Of a stretch of DNA of 32,464 nt, positions 25,706 to 32,464 are shown one piece after another. A program made the translations under genes and the position numbers. Source of the DNA: Gammaproteobacteria bacterium. GTDB taxonomy: Bacteria; Pseudomonadota; Gammaproteobacteria; CAMYNG01. The stretch lies in contig DRKU01000067.1 in assembly GCA_011051615.1 (NCBI GenBank), positions 1 through 32,464 on the forward strand. Reading direction: 5' to 3'. The stretch's first letter is position 1; each line of letters starts with the position of its first letter. The notes beneath the pieces are model-generated. The model worked only from the letters and a program-made list of their open reading frames with translations. It was not told the DNA's origin and ran no database searches.

Positions 25706-27517
25706 ATGAAGATCTCCGCATTATTGCTGTTTTCCACACTTAATATATTGATATTACAGGGCTGCAGCTCCCTGCCGGATTCCCCCGGGGTACCGGAGGG
25801 CACGCCGGTGCCCATGCCGGTGGCCCGCCCGGCGGCGCCGGCGACACCCACGGTCCCCGTTGCGCCGGCCACCACGCCGCCGCCCGCCCCGGCGCCCATC
25901 GCTGCGGCCCCCGACGAGCAGTTCGAGCCTCCGGCCGGGCTCAATGCCGATATCCTTTATAACCTCATGCTGGCGGAGATCGCCGGCCAGCGTGGCCAGC
26001 TCAAGCTGGCGGTTCAGCACTACGTCAGCGCCGCCATGCTGTCACGCGATGCACGCATTGCCGAGCGTGCCACGCGTGTGGCGGTCTATGCGCGCGATGA
26101 TGAGAATGCCCTCATCGTCGCCAAACTGTGGGCCGAACTGGACCCTGAGAATATCGAGGCCAACCAGGTGGCCGCCGCCATGCTGGTACGCAAGGGCGAG
26201 GTGGATGGCGCACTGGGCTTCCTCGAAAAGGTCGTGGACGTGGCGCGCGGCAGCGGCAAGAGCTACCAGCTCATCGTCTCCCTGCTCAGCCGTGAGCGCG
26301 ATCGCGACACGGCGCTGGCGGTGATGGAAAAGCTGGCACAGAGCCGCGCCGACGACATCGAGGCCAACTTCGCCTATGCCCAGCTCGCGCTGTTGCTCAA
26401 TGCACCACAACGTGCGCTGCAGGCCGTCGATCGCCTGCTGACCATGGCCCCGGATCTGACCCGCGCCCTGATCCTGCGCAGCAACATCCTCGTACGCCTC
26501 GACAAGGGCGCCGAGTCGCTGGACATGCTCAGCGCGGCGGTGGCGCGCAAGCCGGACGACAGCGAACTGCGCACCTATTACGCCCGCCGGCTGGTAGATG
26601 AAAACCGTTTCGATGACGCCAGGGAACAGTTTGGTCTGCTGCTGGAGGCCGATCCCGCCAATGTGGATGCCATCTACGCACTGGGCCTGCTTAATCTGCA
26701 GATGAACCACTTCGACAGGGCTGTGCGACACTTCAAGCGGCTGCTGGAGCTGGGGCAACGCATCGATGAGGCCAATTATTACCTTGGTCAGATCGCCGAG
26801 AAGCGCAGGGACTGGCAACAGGCACTGGATTATTACCAGGCGGTGCGCAGCGGACGTTATTATCTCGAAGCACAGATCCGTATCGCCGTGGTGTACAGGA
26901 ATCAGGACGGTGTCGAGAAGGCGCGCCGCCATCTGCACAGCATCACCCCCACCTCGGCGGAAGTGGAACTGCGCCTCTATCTGGCCGAGGGGGAACTGTT
27001 GCGCGAGGCAGGCATGTACGCCGAGGCGGTGGAGATGTATACCGAGGCGCTGGGCAACCTGCCGGACAATACCGAACTGCTGTACGCGCGCGCGCTGATC
27101 GCCGAGAAGATCGACCGCCTCGATATCACGGAGGGGGATCTGCGCAGCATTCTCGAACGTGAGCCGGAGAACGCCCAGGCCCTCAATGCCCTGGGTTACA
27201 CGCTGGCCGATCGCACCGATCGCCTGGAAGAGGCCCTGGGTTACATCGAGCGTGCCTACAAACTCAAGCCCGACGACGCGGCCATCATCGACAGCATGGG
27301 CTGGATCCATTACCGTCTTGGGCACCATGACAAGGCACTGGAATACCTCAACAAGGCCTTCGAGATCATGACCGATCCCGAGATCGCCGCGCATCTTGGC
27401 GAAGTGCTGTGGGTCACCGGCGACCACGAACGGGCGCGCGAGGTCTGGGAGGCCGCGGTGCGCATTGCGCCCAAACACAAGTTGCTGCTCGACGTCATTC
27501 GCCGCTTCACCCAATGA
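25706..27517 (+). CDS. Tetratricopeptide-repeat lipoprotein
   Basis: A 603-aa TPR protein starting at 25706 (MKISALLLFSTLNILILQGC), where the signal ends in a good lipobox with Cys20; the longer track version runs into the leader. A proline/alanine-rich linker (roughly 22-70) precedes about a dozen TPR-like helix pairs, for example NALGYTLADRTDRLEEALGYI, IDSMGWIHYRLGHHDKALEYL and HLGEVLWVTGDHERAREVW. The gene is nearly always immediately upstream of lolB in gammaproteobacteria. It is expected to be anchored in a membrane facing the periplasm and to act as a protein-binding scaffold; its partner is not known. Its TGA overlaps the lolB start (ATGA). Confidence 0.88.
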   Translation: MKISALLLFSTLNILILQGCSSLPDSPGVPEGTPVPMPVARPAAPATPTVPVAPATTPPPAPAPIAAAPDEQFEPPAGLNADILYNLMLAEIAGQRGQLKLAVQHYVSAAMLSRDARIAERATRVAVYARDDENALIVAKLWAELDPENIEANQVAAAMLVRKGEVDGALGFLEKVVDVARGSGKSYQLIVSLLSRERDRDTALAVMEKLAQSRADDIEANFAYAQLALLLNAPQRALQAVDRLLTMAPDLTRALILRSNILVRLDKGAESLDMLSAAVARKPDDSELRTYYARRLVDENRFDDAREQFGLLLEADPANVDAIYALGLLNLQMNHFDRAVRHFKRLLELGQRIDEANYYLGQIAEKRRDWQQALDYYQAVRSGRYYLEAQIRIAVVYRNQDGVEKARRHLHSITPTSAEVELRLYLAEGELLREAGMYAEAVEMYTEALGNLPDNTELLYARALIAEKIDRLDITEGDLRSILEREPENAQALNALGYTLADRTDRLEEALGYIERAYKLKPDDAAIIDSMGWIHYRLGHHDKALEYLNKAFEIMTDPEIAAHLGEVLWVTGDHERAREVWEAAVRIAPKHKLLLDVIRRFTQ

Positions 27518-28128
27518 TGCGATCCCTGCTGTTTGCCTGCCTGTTGACCCTGGCGGGCTGCGCTGGCGTCGCGCCGGTCTCTCCCGACCTCGGCGGGGAC
27601 GGGCAGGATCCTGCCGTGGCCTGGGCAGAGCGCCAGCAGGCCCTGTCCCGGCTCGATCACTTCCGCCTCGTCGGTCGCCTCAGCGTCGTGCGCGGCGTGG
27701 AATCCTGGTTCATCAACGTGGAATGGCAGCAGCGTGGCAGCGACTGGCTGGTGGTACTGAGCGGTCCCTTCGGCGCCGGCCTGCGGCTGAGTGGTGCCGG
27801 CGGCGGCCCGGTGGTGCTGGAGAACAGCGAGGGACGCTTTCACGCCGACAGCGCCGAGCAGTTGCTCTACCAGCACACCGGTGTCGTCATGCCGCTGACC
27901 GGCCTGCGCTACTGGATGCTGGGGTTACCGGACCCGCGTCTGGCGGTGGACGGCGAGGAACTGGATGATCGTGGGCGCCTGCGGACCCTCCACCAGGCTG
28001 ACTGGCGTATCCGCCTGCGCCGCTACGTTGCGATCAATGGCCTCGAACTGCCCGACAAGGTCTTCGCCGATCAGGGCGAGCTCAAGGTGCGCCTGATCGT
28101 CGACGAATGGTACCTCGGTCTGGGCTGA
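27514..28128 (+). CDS. lolB: Outer-membrane lipoprotein insertion protein LolB
   Basis: Receives lipoproteins from the periplasmic carrier LolA and places them in the outer membrane; it is itself a lipoprotein. The start at 27514 (MMRSLLFACLLTLAGC) overlaps the preceding stop and gives 204 aa with the lipid-bearing cysteine at 16. The LolA/LolB half-barrel pattern is visible: FRLVGRLSVVRGVESWFINVEW, DWLVVLSGPFGAGLRLSG, YWMLGLPDP and the C-terminal LPDKVFADQGELKVRLIVDEWYLG. Position between the TPR gene and ispE is standard. The track's version starts 35 codons early, inside the TPR gene. Confidence 0.93.
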   Translation: MMRSLLFACLLTLAGCAGVAPVSPDLGGDGQDPAVAWAERQQALSRLDHFRLVGRLSVVRGVESWFINVEWQQRGSDWLVVLSGPFGAGLRLSGAGGGPVVLENSEGRFHADSAEQLLYQHTGVVMPLTGLRYWMLGLPDPRLAVDGEELDDRGRLRTLHQADWRIRLRRYVAINGLELPDKVFADQGELKVRLIVDEWYLGLG

Positions 28129-28156
28129 GCCGCGTTCCCGGCTGCGGGAGGCTATA

Positions 28157-29059
28157 ATGGCCGCCATGCCCCAGGACCCTGCCCAGTTCACATGGCCCGC
28201 GCCGGCCAAGCTCAACCTGTTCCTGCACATTACGGGTCGCCGTGACGACGGTTTCCACGAACTGCAGACCCTGTTCCAGTTTCTCGATCGCGGCGACCGG
28301 CTGCGTTTTGCGCCACGTGGCGACGGCGCCATCGTACGTCACGGCGGGCTGGCGGCGGTGCCCGCCGAGGATGACCTGGTGGTGCGCGCCGCGCGGGCCC
28401 TGCAGGCTCGCTGCGGGACGGACAGCGGGGTGGATATCTGGCTGGAGAAGGTGTTGCCGGCGGGGGGCGGTCTGGGGGGCGGCAGTTCCGATGCCGCCAC
28501 CACGCTGGTGGCCCTCAATGCCCTGTGGGACTGCGGTCTGGGGGTGGCGGAACTGGCCCGGCTGGGGCTGGAGTTGGGCGCCGACGTGCCGGTTTTCGTG
28601 CGCGGCGAGGCGGCCTGGGCCGAGGGGGTGGGCGAGCAGCTGGCACCGGTGGCCGGGCTCGGGGTGGACCTGCCCGAGCCCTGGTACGTGGTTCTCGCCC
28701 CGCCGGTAAGTGTCTCAACAGCGGAGATTTTTTCCGACCCCGCATTGATACGGGATTGCCCAGCCATTAAAATACGCGACTTCCTGGCGGGGCAGGTCAG
28801 CAATGTCTGTGAAAAGGTCGTCTTTCGCCGCTACCCGGAGGTAGCCAGGGCGCAGGGCGAGCTCGCCCGTTTTGCGCCGGCGCGCATGACCGGCACCGGT
28901 GCCTGCATCTTCGCCGCCTTCGACGACGAGGCCGCGGCCCGCGAGGCGGCGAAGGCCCTCGCCGGGCGCTGGCCACTGCTGGTGGCGCGGGGCCGCAACC
29001 GTTCCCCGTTGCAGACGGCACTGGCGACGTGGCGGGCGCAAGCCGGTGCGGGAAACTGA
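28157..29059 (+). CDS. ispE: 4-diphosphocytidyl-2-C-methyl-D-erythritol kinase
   Basis: GHMP kinase of the non-mevalonate isoprenoid pathway. Length 300 aa from the ATG at 28157, which has GGGAGG five bases upstream. Catalytic Lys18 is in PAPAKLNLFLHITGRRDDGFHEL; the ATP-binding PAGGGLGGGSSDAA loop is at 101-114; catalytic Asp143 is in LGADVPVFVRG; and the third GHMP motif MTGTGACIFAAF is near the C terminus. A second Met at residue 4 (MPQDP) is an alternative start. tRNA-Gln follows two bases after the stop, so cotranscription is likely. Confidence 0.96.
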   Translation: MAAMPQDPAQFTWPAPAKLNLFLHITGRRDDGFHELQTLFQFLDRGDRLRFAPRGDGAIVRHGGLAAVPAEDDLVVRAARALQARCGTDSGVDIWLEKVLPAGGGLGGGSSDAATTLVALNALWDCGLGVAELARLGLELGADVPVFVRGEAAWAEGVGEQLAPVAGLGVDLPEPWYVVLAPPVSVSTAEIFSDPALIRDCPAIKIRDFLAGQVSNVCEKVVFRRYPEVARAQGELARFAPARMTGTGACIFAAFDDEAAAREAAKALAGRWPLLVARGRNRSPLQTALATWRAQAGAGN

Positions 29060-29061
29060 AT

Positions 29062-29136
29062 TGGGCCGTCGCCAAGCGGTAAGGCACTGGGTTTTGATCC
29101 CAGCATTCGCAGGTTCGAATCCTGCCGGCCCAGCCA
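29062..29136 (+). tRNA. glnX-like: tRNA-Gln (UUG anticodon)
   Basis: A 75-nt tRNA with encoded CCA. The acceptor stem TGGGCCG pairs with CGGCCCA, followed by discriminator G and CCA (29134-29136). The anticodon stem CTGGG/CCCAG encloses the loop TTTTGAT with anticodon TTG at 29094-29096. The T arm is GCAGG-TTCGAAT-CCTGC. ispE-tRNA-Gln-prs is a conserved gammaproteobacterial arrangement. A split second copy of its 3' end is found about 90-180 bases downstream. Confidence 0.96.
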
Positions 29137-29143
29137 GACAAGC

Positions 29144-29175
29144 CTGATCTGTTTGCCTGGTGGCAAACAGATCAG
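29144..29175 (+). other. Perfect 14-bp hairpin immediately downstream of tRNA-Gln
   Basis: The stem CTGATCTGTTTGCC pairs perfectly with its complement around the loop TGGT. There is no T run after it, so it is not a textbook intrinsic terminator; it could be a 3'-end processing or stability structure for the tRNA transcript, or the first helix of the structured region that follows. Confidence 0.6.
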
Positions 29176-29178
29176 CCA

Positions 29179-29319
29179 GCTGGCGGCAGGATGAGAACCG
29201 CAGGTTCGACAAATTCGTCGGGAACGAATTTGAACATTCCTGTCATGCGTTGCATGACAGGAATGGCCCGAAGGGCACTGTGCAGGGATGCACAGTGTAA
29301 TCCTGCCGGCCCAGCCAGA
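29179..29319 (+). ncRNA. Candidate structured RNA or palindrome array (multi-helix junction)
   Basis: On paper this segment folds into a closed domain. The closing stem is 29179-29192 with 29300-29315 (14 pairs, two-base bulge GC). Inside it lie consecutive hairpins: 29195-29207 (GAACC stem), 29210-29232 (9 bp, loop CGGGA), 29235-29265 (14 bp, loop GTT), 29266-29276 (4 bp, loop GAA) and 29276-29297 (9 bp, loop GGGA). Only two-base linkers (GA, GA, AA, TA) separate most of them. The 3' strand of the closing stem is a copy of the tRNA-Gln 3' end. The alternatives are a set of inserted palindromic repeats with no RNA role. No open reading frame is present. Confidence 0.45.
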
Positions 29320-29357
29320 TTGAGCCAGTTTGAATTTTACGCACCAGGGTGAGTGAC

Positions 29358-30311
29358 GTGGCAGACAGCAGCATGATGGTCTTTTCCGGGAACGCCAACC
29401 CGAAGCTGGCGCAGGCCATGGTGGCACGCCTCAACATGCCGCTGGGCAAGGCCACCGTGGGGCGTTTCTCCGATGGTGAGATCCAGGTGGAGATCATGGA
29501 GAACGTGCGCGGTCGCGACGTCTTCATCGTACAGCCCACCTGTGCGCCGCCCAACGCCAACCTCATGGAACTGATGGTGATGGTGGATGCGGTACGCCGT
29601 GCCTCGGCGGGGCGTATTACCGCAGTGATCCCGTATCTTGGTTACGCACGCCAGGATCGCCGTCCGCGCTCGGCGCGCGTGCCCATCACTGCCAAGGTGG
29701 TGGCCGACATGCTGTGCGGCGTGGGCACCGACCGCGTGTTGACGGTGGATCTGCATGCCGATCAGATCCAGGGATTCTTCGATATCCCGGTGGACAACGT
29801 CTATGCTTCGCCCATTCTGCTGGGCGACGTATGGCGGCAGAAATACCCCAATCTGATGGTGGTGTCGCCGGACGTGGGTGGCGTGGTGCGCGCCCGCGCA
29901 CTGGCCAAGCGCCTCGATGACGCGGACCTGGCCATCATCGACAAACGCCGGCCGCGCGCCAACGAGGCCAAGGTCATGAATATCATCGGCGATGTCGAAG
30001 GCCGTACCTGTGTCATCGTCGATGACCTGGTGGATACCGCCGGTACGCTGTGCCAGGCCGCCGGTGCGCTCAAGGAGCACGGTGCCGAGCGTGTGGTGGC
30101 CTATTGCACCCATGCGGTACTGTCCGGTCCGGCGGTGAGCAATATCAGCAACTCTGCGCTCGATGAGCTGGTGGTGACCGATACCATCCCGTTGCGCGAA
30201 GACGCGCAGCAGTGTGAACGGATCCGGCAACTGAGTGTTGCCAGCATGCTGGCCGAGACCATGCGTCGTATCAGCGACGAGGAATCGGTCAGTTCCATGT
30301 ACGTGGATTAG
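29358..30311 (+). CDS. prs: Ribose-phosphate pyrophosphokinase (PRPP synthetase)
   Basis: Makes PRPP from ribose-5-phosphate and ATP for nucleotide, histidine and tryptophan synthesis. I favour the GTG at 29358 (317 aa) because AGGGTGA lies a few bases upstream; the track uses a GTG nine bases earlier, and an ATG at 29382 is also possible. Family blocks: [44 protein letters not shown] (ATP-binding loop), [18 protein letters not shown], and the PRPP-binding loop [14 protein letters not shown]. Hexameric cytosolic enzyme of class I. Follows tRNA-Gln and its hairpin region, and precedes rplY as in other gammaproteobacteria. Confidence 0.95.
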   Translation: MADSSMMVFSGNANPKLAQAMVARLNMPLGKATVGRFSDGEIQVEIMENVRGRDVFIVQPTCAPPNANLMELMVMVDAVRRASAGRITAVIPYLGYARQDRRPRSARVPITAKVVADMLCGVGTDRVLTVDLHADQIQGFFDIPVDNVYASPILLGDVWRQKYPNLMVVSPDVGGVVRARALAKRLDDADLAIIDKRRPRANEAKVMNIIGDVEGRTCVIVDDLVDTAGTLCQAAGALKEHGAERVVAYCTHAVLSGPAVSNISNSALDELVVTDTIPLREDAQQCERIRQLSVASMLAETMRRISDEESVSSMYVD

Positions 30312-30421
30312 CCGCCGCGCCGACAGGCGCGATGGCCAACAGTCGTCTTCCCTGGTCGCGGGGAGGCGCGCGCAGCGGCAATGGTGCAGCTGCGTTCAAC
30401 TTTGACTTGGGAGTTCTCACA

Positions 30422-31075
30422 ATGAGCACAAGTTTCGTTCTTAATGCCGAAGTCCGTACGGACCTGGGGAAAGGTGCGAGCCGCCGCCTCCGTCGGACCG
30501 GCAAGGTACCCGCCGTGATGTACGGCGCCCACAAGGATCCGGTGTCCCTGACCCTGGATCACGATCAGCTTTTCCACAACCTGGAAAACGAGGCGTTCTA
30601 CTCACACATCCTGACCATCAAGCTGCCGGACGGTGAAGAGCAGGCGATCCTCAAGGATCTGCAACGTCATCCCGCCAAGCCGGTGGTTCTGCATGTGGAC
30701 CTGCAACGTGTCAGCGCGAAGGAAGCCATTCGTGTTCACGTTCCGCTGCACTTCATCAACGGTGATATCTCGCCGGGCGTCAAGGCCGGTGGTCTGGTCA
30801 CACACAACATGACCGAGACCGAGGTCAGCTGTCTGCCGGGCGATCTGCCGGAATACATCGAGGTGGACCTGGCGAAGATGGAACTCAACGATACGCTGCA
30901 TCTGTCCGACCTGGAACTGCCCAATGGTGTTGAACTGGTGGCACTGGCACTGGGTGCGGAACATGACCAGCCGGTGGCGGCCATTCACCTGCCGCGTGGC
31001 GCCAAGGATGCCGAAGGCGAAGAAGGCGAGGGTGAAGAAGAAGCCGCTGCCGAAGGCGAGGAAGGCGGCGAATAG
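30422..31075 (+). CDS. rplY: Large ribosomal subunit protein bL25, CTC type
   Basis: 5S-rRNA-binding ribosomal protein of the longer CTC/TL5 type, 217 aa from the ATG at 30422 ([35 protein letters not shown]). A GGGAG lies nine bases upstream. The N-terminal L25 domain (1-90) is followed by the C-terminal beta domain (about 95-185) and a long acidic tail rich in Glu, Gly and Ala, such as [18 protein letters not shown]. The track start 30 codons upstream lies in the leader. Positioned between prs and pth as usual. Confidence 0.96.
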   Translation: MSTSFVLNAEVRTDLGKGASRRLRRTGKVPAVMYGAHKDPVSLTLDHDQLFHNLENEAFYSHILTIKLPDGEEQAILKDLQRHPAKPVVLHVDLQRVSAKEAIRVHVPLHFINGDISPGVKAGGLVTHNMTETEVSCLPGDLPEYIEVDLAKMELNDTLHLSDLELPNGVELVALALGAEHDQPVAAIHLPRGAKDAEGEEGEGEEEAAAEGEEGGE

Positions 31076-31110
31076 CCGTTTTCCCTGCGCGCAGATACGG
31101 GTAGCTTCCC

Positions 31111-31689
31111 TTGTCGCGTATCGAACTGGTCGTGGGCCTGGGCAATCCGGGCCCGGAATATGCTGGAACCCGGCACAACGCCGGGTTCTGGTTTATTGAC
31201 CAGCTGGCACGGAGCTTTCACGGCAACTTCAAACGTGAAAAGAAGTTTCACGGCGAAGTGGCGCGCGTGCGTCTCGCCGGTCACGATGTGTGGTTGCTCA
31301 AGCCGGATACCTTCATGAACAACAGCGGCCAGGCAGTGGCCGCGCTGGCGGGTTTCTACAAGATCGCGCCGGAGAGCATCCTTGTGGTGCATGATGATCT
31401 CGATCTGCCGGCCGGTGTGGCACGCCTCAAGCTTGGTGGTGGGCACGGCGGTAACAATGGTGTGCGGGATATCATCAGTCGCCTGGGCAACAATCGTAGC
31501 TTCGTACGCCTGCGACTGGGCATTGCCCACCCGGGAGAATCACGCAAGGTCACTGCGCACGTGCTGGGCAAACCCTCGGCCGAGGATCGCCGTGCCATCG
31601 AAGACGCCATCGAGCGTGCCATGGACGTTCTGCCACTGGTCATCGAAGGCGACACCCAGGCCGCCATGAACCGACTGCACGCGACTTGA
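31111..31689 (+). CDS. pth: Peptidyl-tRNA hydrolase
   Basis: Releases peptides from prematurely dropped peptidyl-tRNAs. The 192-aa product begins at a TTG (31111), the only start that retains the ELVVGLGNPGPEYAGTRHNAG N terminus. Catalytic His22 is in GTRHNAGFW; Asn residues of LLKPDTFMNNSGQAV and the Asp of VVHDDLDLPAG are conserved; GGGHGGNNGVRDI completes the active site. Use of TTG may limit expression. Three bases after the stop begins the G-rich inverted repeat that borders the next gene. Confidence 0.95.
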   Translation: MSRIELVVGLGNPGPEYAGTRHNAGFWFIDQLARSFHGNFKREKKFHGEVARVRLAGHDVWLLKPDTFMNNSGQAVAALAGFYKIAPESILVVHDDLDLPAGVARLKLGGGHGGNNGVRDIISRLGNNRSFVRLRLGIAHPGESRKVTAHVLGKPSAEDRRAIEDAIERAMDVLPLVIEGDTQAAMNRLHAT

Positions 31690-31691
31690 TC

Positions 31692-31725
31692 AACCACGGG
31701 GAACACGGGGTGCACGGGGAAAGAT
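31692..31725. repeat. Left arm of long inverted repeat (9-nt units)
   Basis: Three 9-nt units, ACCACGGGG, AACACGGGG and TGCACGGGG, followed by AAAGAT. The arm matches the reverse complement of 32190-32224 with one mismatch and one single-base gap. It begins directly after pth, and its evenly spaced G4 runs, with the G6 run at 31729, could also form a quadruplex. Confidence 0.85.
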
Positions 31726-31743
31726 ATCCAGGGGGGAAAAATC

Positions 31744-32151
31744 ATGCTACAGGGACCAGGTAGCACAAGCGAACTGATTGAATGTAGTGACGAGCTATGC
31801 GGCAAGGTACTGGATGCGGCTACTGACGTTCATCGCTGTTTAGGACCGGGTTTGCTCGAATCCAATTACGAGAAAGCCCTCGTCATAGAGTTGGCAGAGC
31901 GAAATATCAGCGCCAGATGCCAGGTTGAAGTCCCCGTTTTCTACAAAGGGGTAGAACTGGGAAAAGGCTACTATGCGGATATTGTCGTGGAGGATTGTCT
32001 TCTACTTTAGTTGAAGTCAGTTGAGCAACTAACCCCGGTACATCTGGCGCAAGTGATGACATACCAAAAGTTTCTCCAGATCAAGAGGGGGTATCTTCTC
32101 AATTTCAACACCCGGTTATTGAAGCATGGAATCAAACGGGTCTCGATCTGA
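31744..32151 (+). pseudogene. GxxExxY family (PD-(D/E)xK-like) gene interrupted by a TAG
   Basis: The first 88 codons (to TAG at 32008-32010) carry the family signature LGPGLLESNYEKAL (GxxExxY) and the domain VFYKGVELGKGYYADIVVEDCLLL. Reading through the TAG in the same frame continues LKSVEQLTPVHLAQVMTY, then LLNFNTRLLKHGIKRVSI and a TGA at 32149-32151. This is the normal C-terminal half and gives 135 codons, the usual length. The interrupted codon is where the family has Glu in the ELK motif, the E-x-K of a PD-(D/E)xK nuclease fold, so GAG to TAG is the simplest explanation. A strong purine-rich ribosome site precedes the ATG. The gene is bracketed by a 34-35 bp inverted repeat. The molecular function of intact members is not established. 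Confidence 0.88.
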
Positions 32152-32189
32152 GCCCTTTTCGGCAAGCATGAAAAGAGTGGTTTTTAGCA

Positions 32190-32224
32190 ATCTTTTCCCC
32201 GTGCGCCCCGTGTTCCCCGTGGTT
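32190..32224. repeat. Right arm of long inverted repeat (9-nt units)
   Basis: Reverse complement of the arm after pth: TTTTCCCCGTGCGCCCCGTG and then TTCCCCGTGGTT. It ends 17 bases before the ychF ATG. Together with 31692-31725 it encloses about 464 bp that contain the broken GxxExxY gene and nothing else recognisable. Confidence 0.85.
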
Positions 32225-32241
32225 AACAAAGGTAAATAGCA

Positions 32242-32464
32242 ATGGGATTTAAATGCGGCATTGTCGGTCTTCCCAATGTGGGAAAATCGACGCTTTTCAA
32301 CGCGCTGACAAAGGCCGGTATTCAGGCAGAGAACTATCCGTTCTGTACCATCGAGCCTAATGTGGGCGTGGTGCCGGTGCCGGATCCACGTCTCGACAAA
32401 CTGGCCGAGATCGTCAAGCCACAGCGCGTGTTGCCAACGACGATGGAGTTTGTCGATATCGCGG
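32242..32464 (+). CDS. ychF: Ribosome-binding ATPase YchF, N-terminal part
   Basis: Obg-family P-loop protein (74 codons seen, cut by the right edge) that prefers ATP over GTP and associates with ribosomes. The sequence [40 protein letters not shown] contains the G1 loop GLPNVGKST and the switch region typical of YchF. An AAAGG lies nine bases upstream of the ATG. pth-ychF is the conserved order; here they are separated by the inserted GxxExxY unit. Confidence 0.96.
   Translation, partial: MGFKCGIVGLPNVGKSTLFNALTKAGIQAENYPFCTIEPNVGVVPVPDPRLDKLAEIVKPQRVLPTTMEFVDIA

Noticed and set aside
26042-27514. 490-aa minus-strand ORF opposite the TPR gene
   Set aside because: Exact antisense of a repetitive TPR gene, with no signal, domain or ribosome site.
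28153-28158. TATAAT just before ispE
   Set aside because: It overlaps the ATG and sits behind a perfect GGGAGG ribosome site; a start there would cut off the initiation codon, so it is coincidence.
29144-29175. Hairpin after tRNA-Gln as a rho-independent terminator
   Set aside because: Stem is strong but no T tract follows, so termination cannot be claimed.

Overview
This is a chromosomal housekeeping window of high GC content from a gammaproteobacterium. Two conserved gene orders support that placement: mreBCD-mrdAB-mltB-rlpA-dacA-ybeD-lipB, and lolB-ispE-tRNA-Gln-prs-rplY-pth-ychF. Together with a RegB/RegA redox two-component pair and a c-type cytochrome/thioredoxin gene group, they suggest a Chromatiales or Ectothiorhodospiraceae-like lineage. 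That last step is inference; no marker here fixes the genus.

Layout. (1) Positions 1-11006, all minus strand: a cell-shape and envelope cluster, read right to left as mreB, mreC, mreD, mrdA (PBP2), rodA, mltB, rlpA, dacA, a D-amino-acid aminotransferase, ybeD, lipB and the start of a YdcF-like gene. Most junctions are ATGA overlaps, so much of it looks translationally coupled. It builds the elongation machinery (MreBCD, PBP2, RodA), trims septal and lateral peptidoglycan (MltB, RlpA, DacA) and ends with lipoate attachment. A palindromic MITE-like element sits between rlpA and dacA. (2) 11162-16261, plus strand: gatCAB (tRNA-dependent amidotransferase), a signal peptidase I and hslO (Hsp33). 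(3) 16302-18373, minus strand: an outer-membrane barrel protein, a monohaem cytochrome c lipoprotein and a TlpA-like thioredoxin. These are divergent from regB-regA (18533-20376), and a palindromic GCGAC/GTCGC operator lies in the shared promoter region. (4) 20386-25544, minus strand: hemA, prfA, prmC, moeB and an HDOD protein. (5) 25706-32464, plus strand: a TPR lipoprotein, lolB, ispE, tRNA-Gln, prs, rplY, pth, a broken GxxExxY gene and the start of ychF.

The coding content is mostly ordinary. The unusual material is between genes. Downstream of tRNA-Gln is a compact array of perfect hairpins that folds on paper into a closed multi-helix junction and incorporates a split copy of the tRNA 3' end. 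The GxxExxY gene is flanked by a 34-35 bp inverted repeat built of 9-nt units, and it carries a nonsense codon exactly at the predicted catalytic glutamate. Two other intergenic regions (gatA/gatB and moeB/prmC) are bordered by inverted arrays of a 7-nt unit that absorb the neighbouring stop codon. mreC appears to start at AUU. The repeat arrays and the tRNA-Gln hairpin domain are the best candidates for something undescribed.
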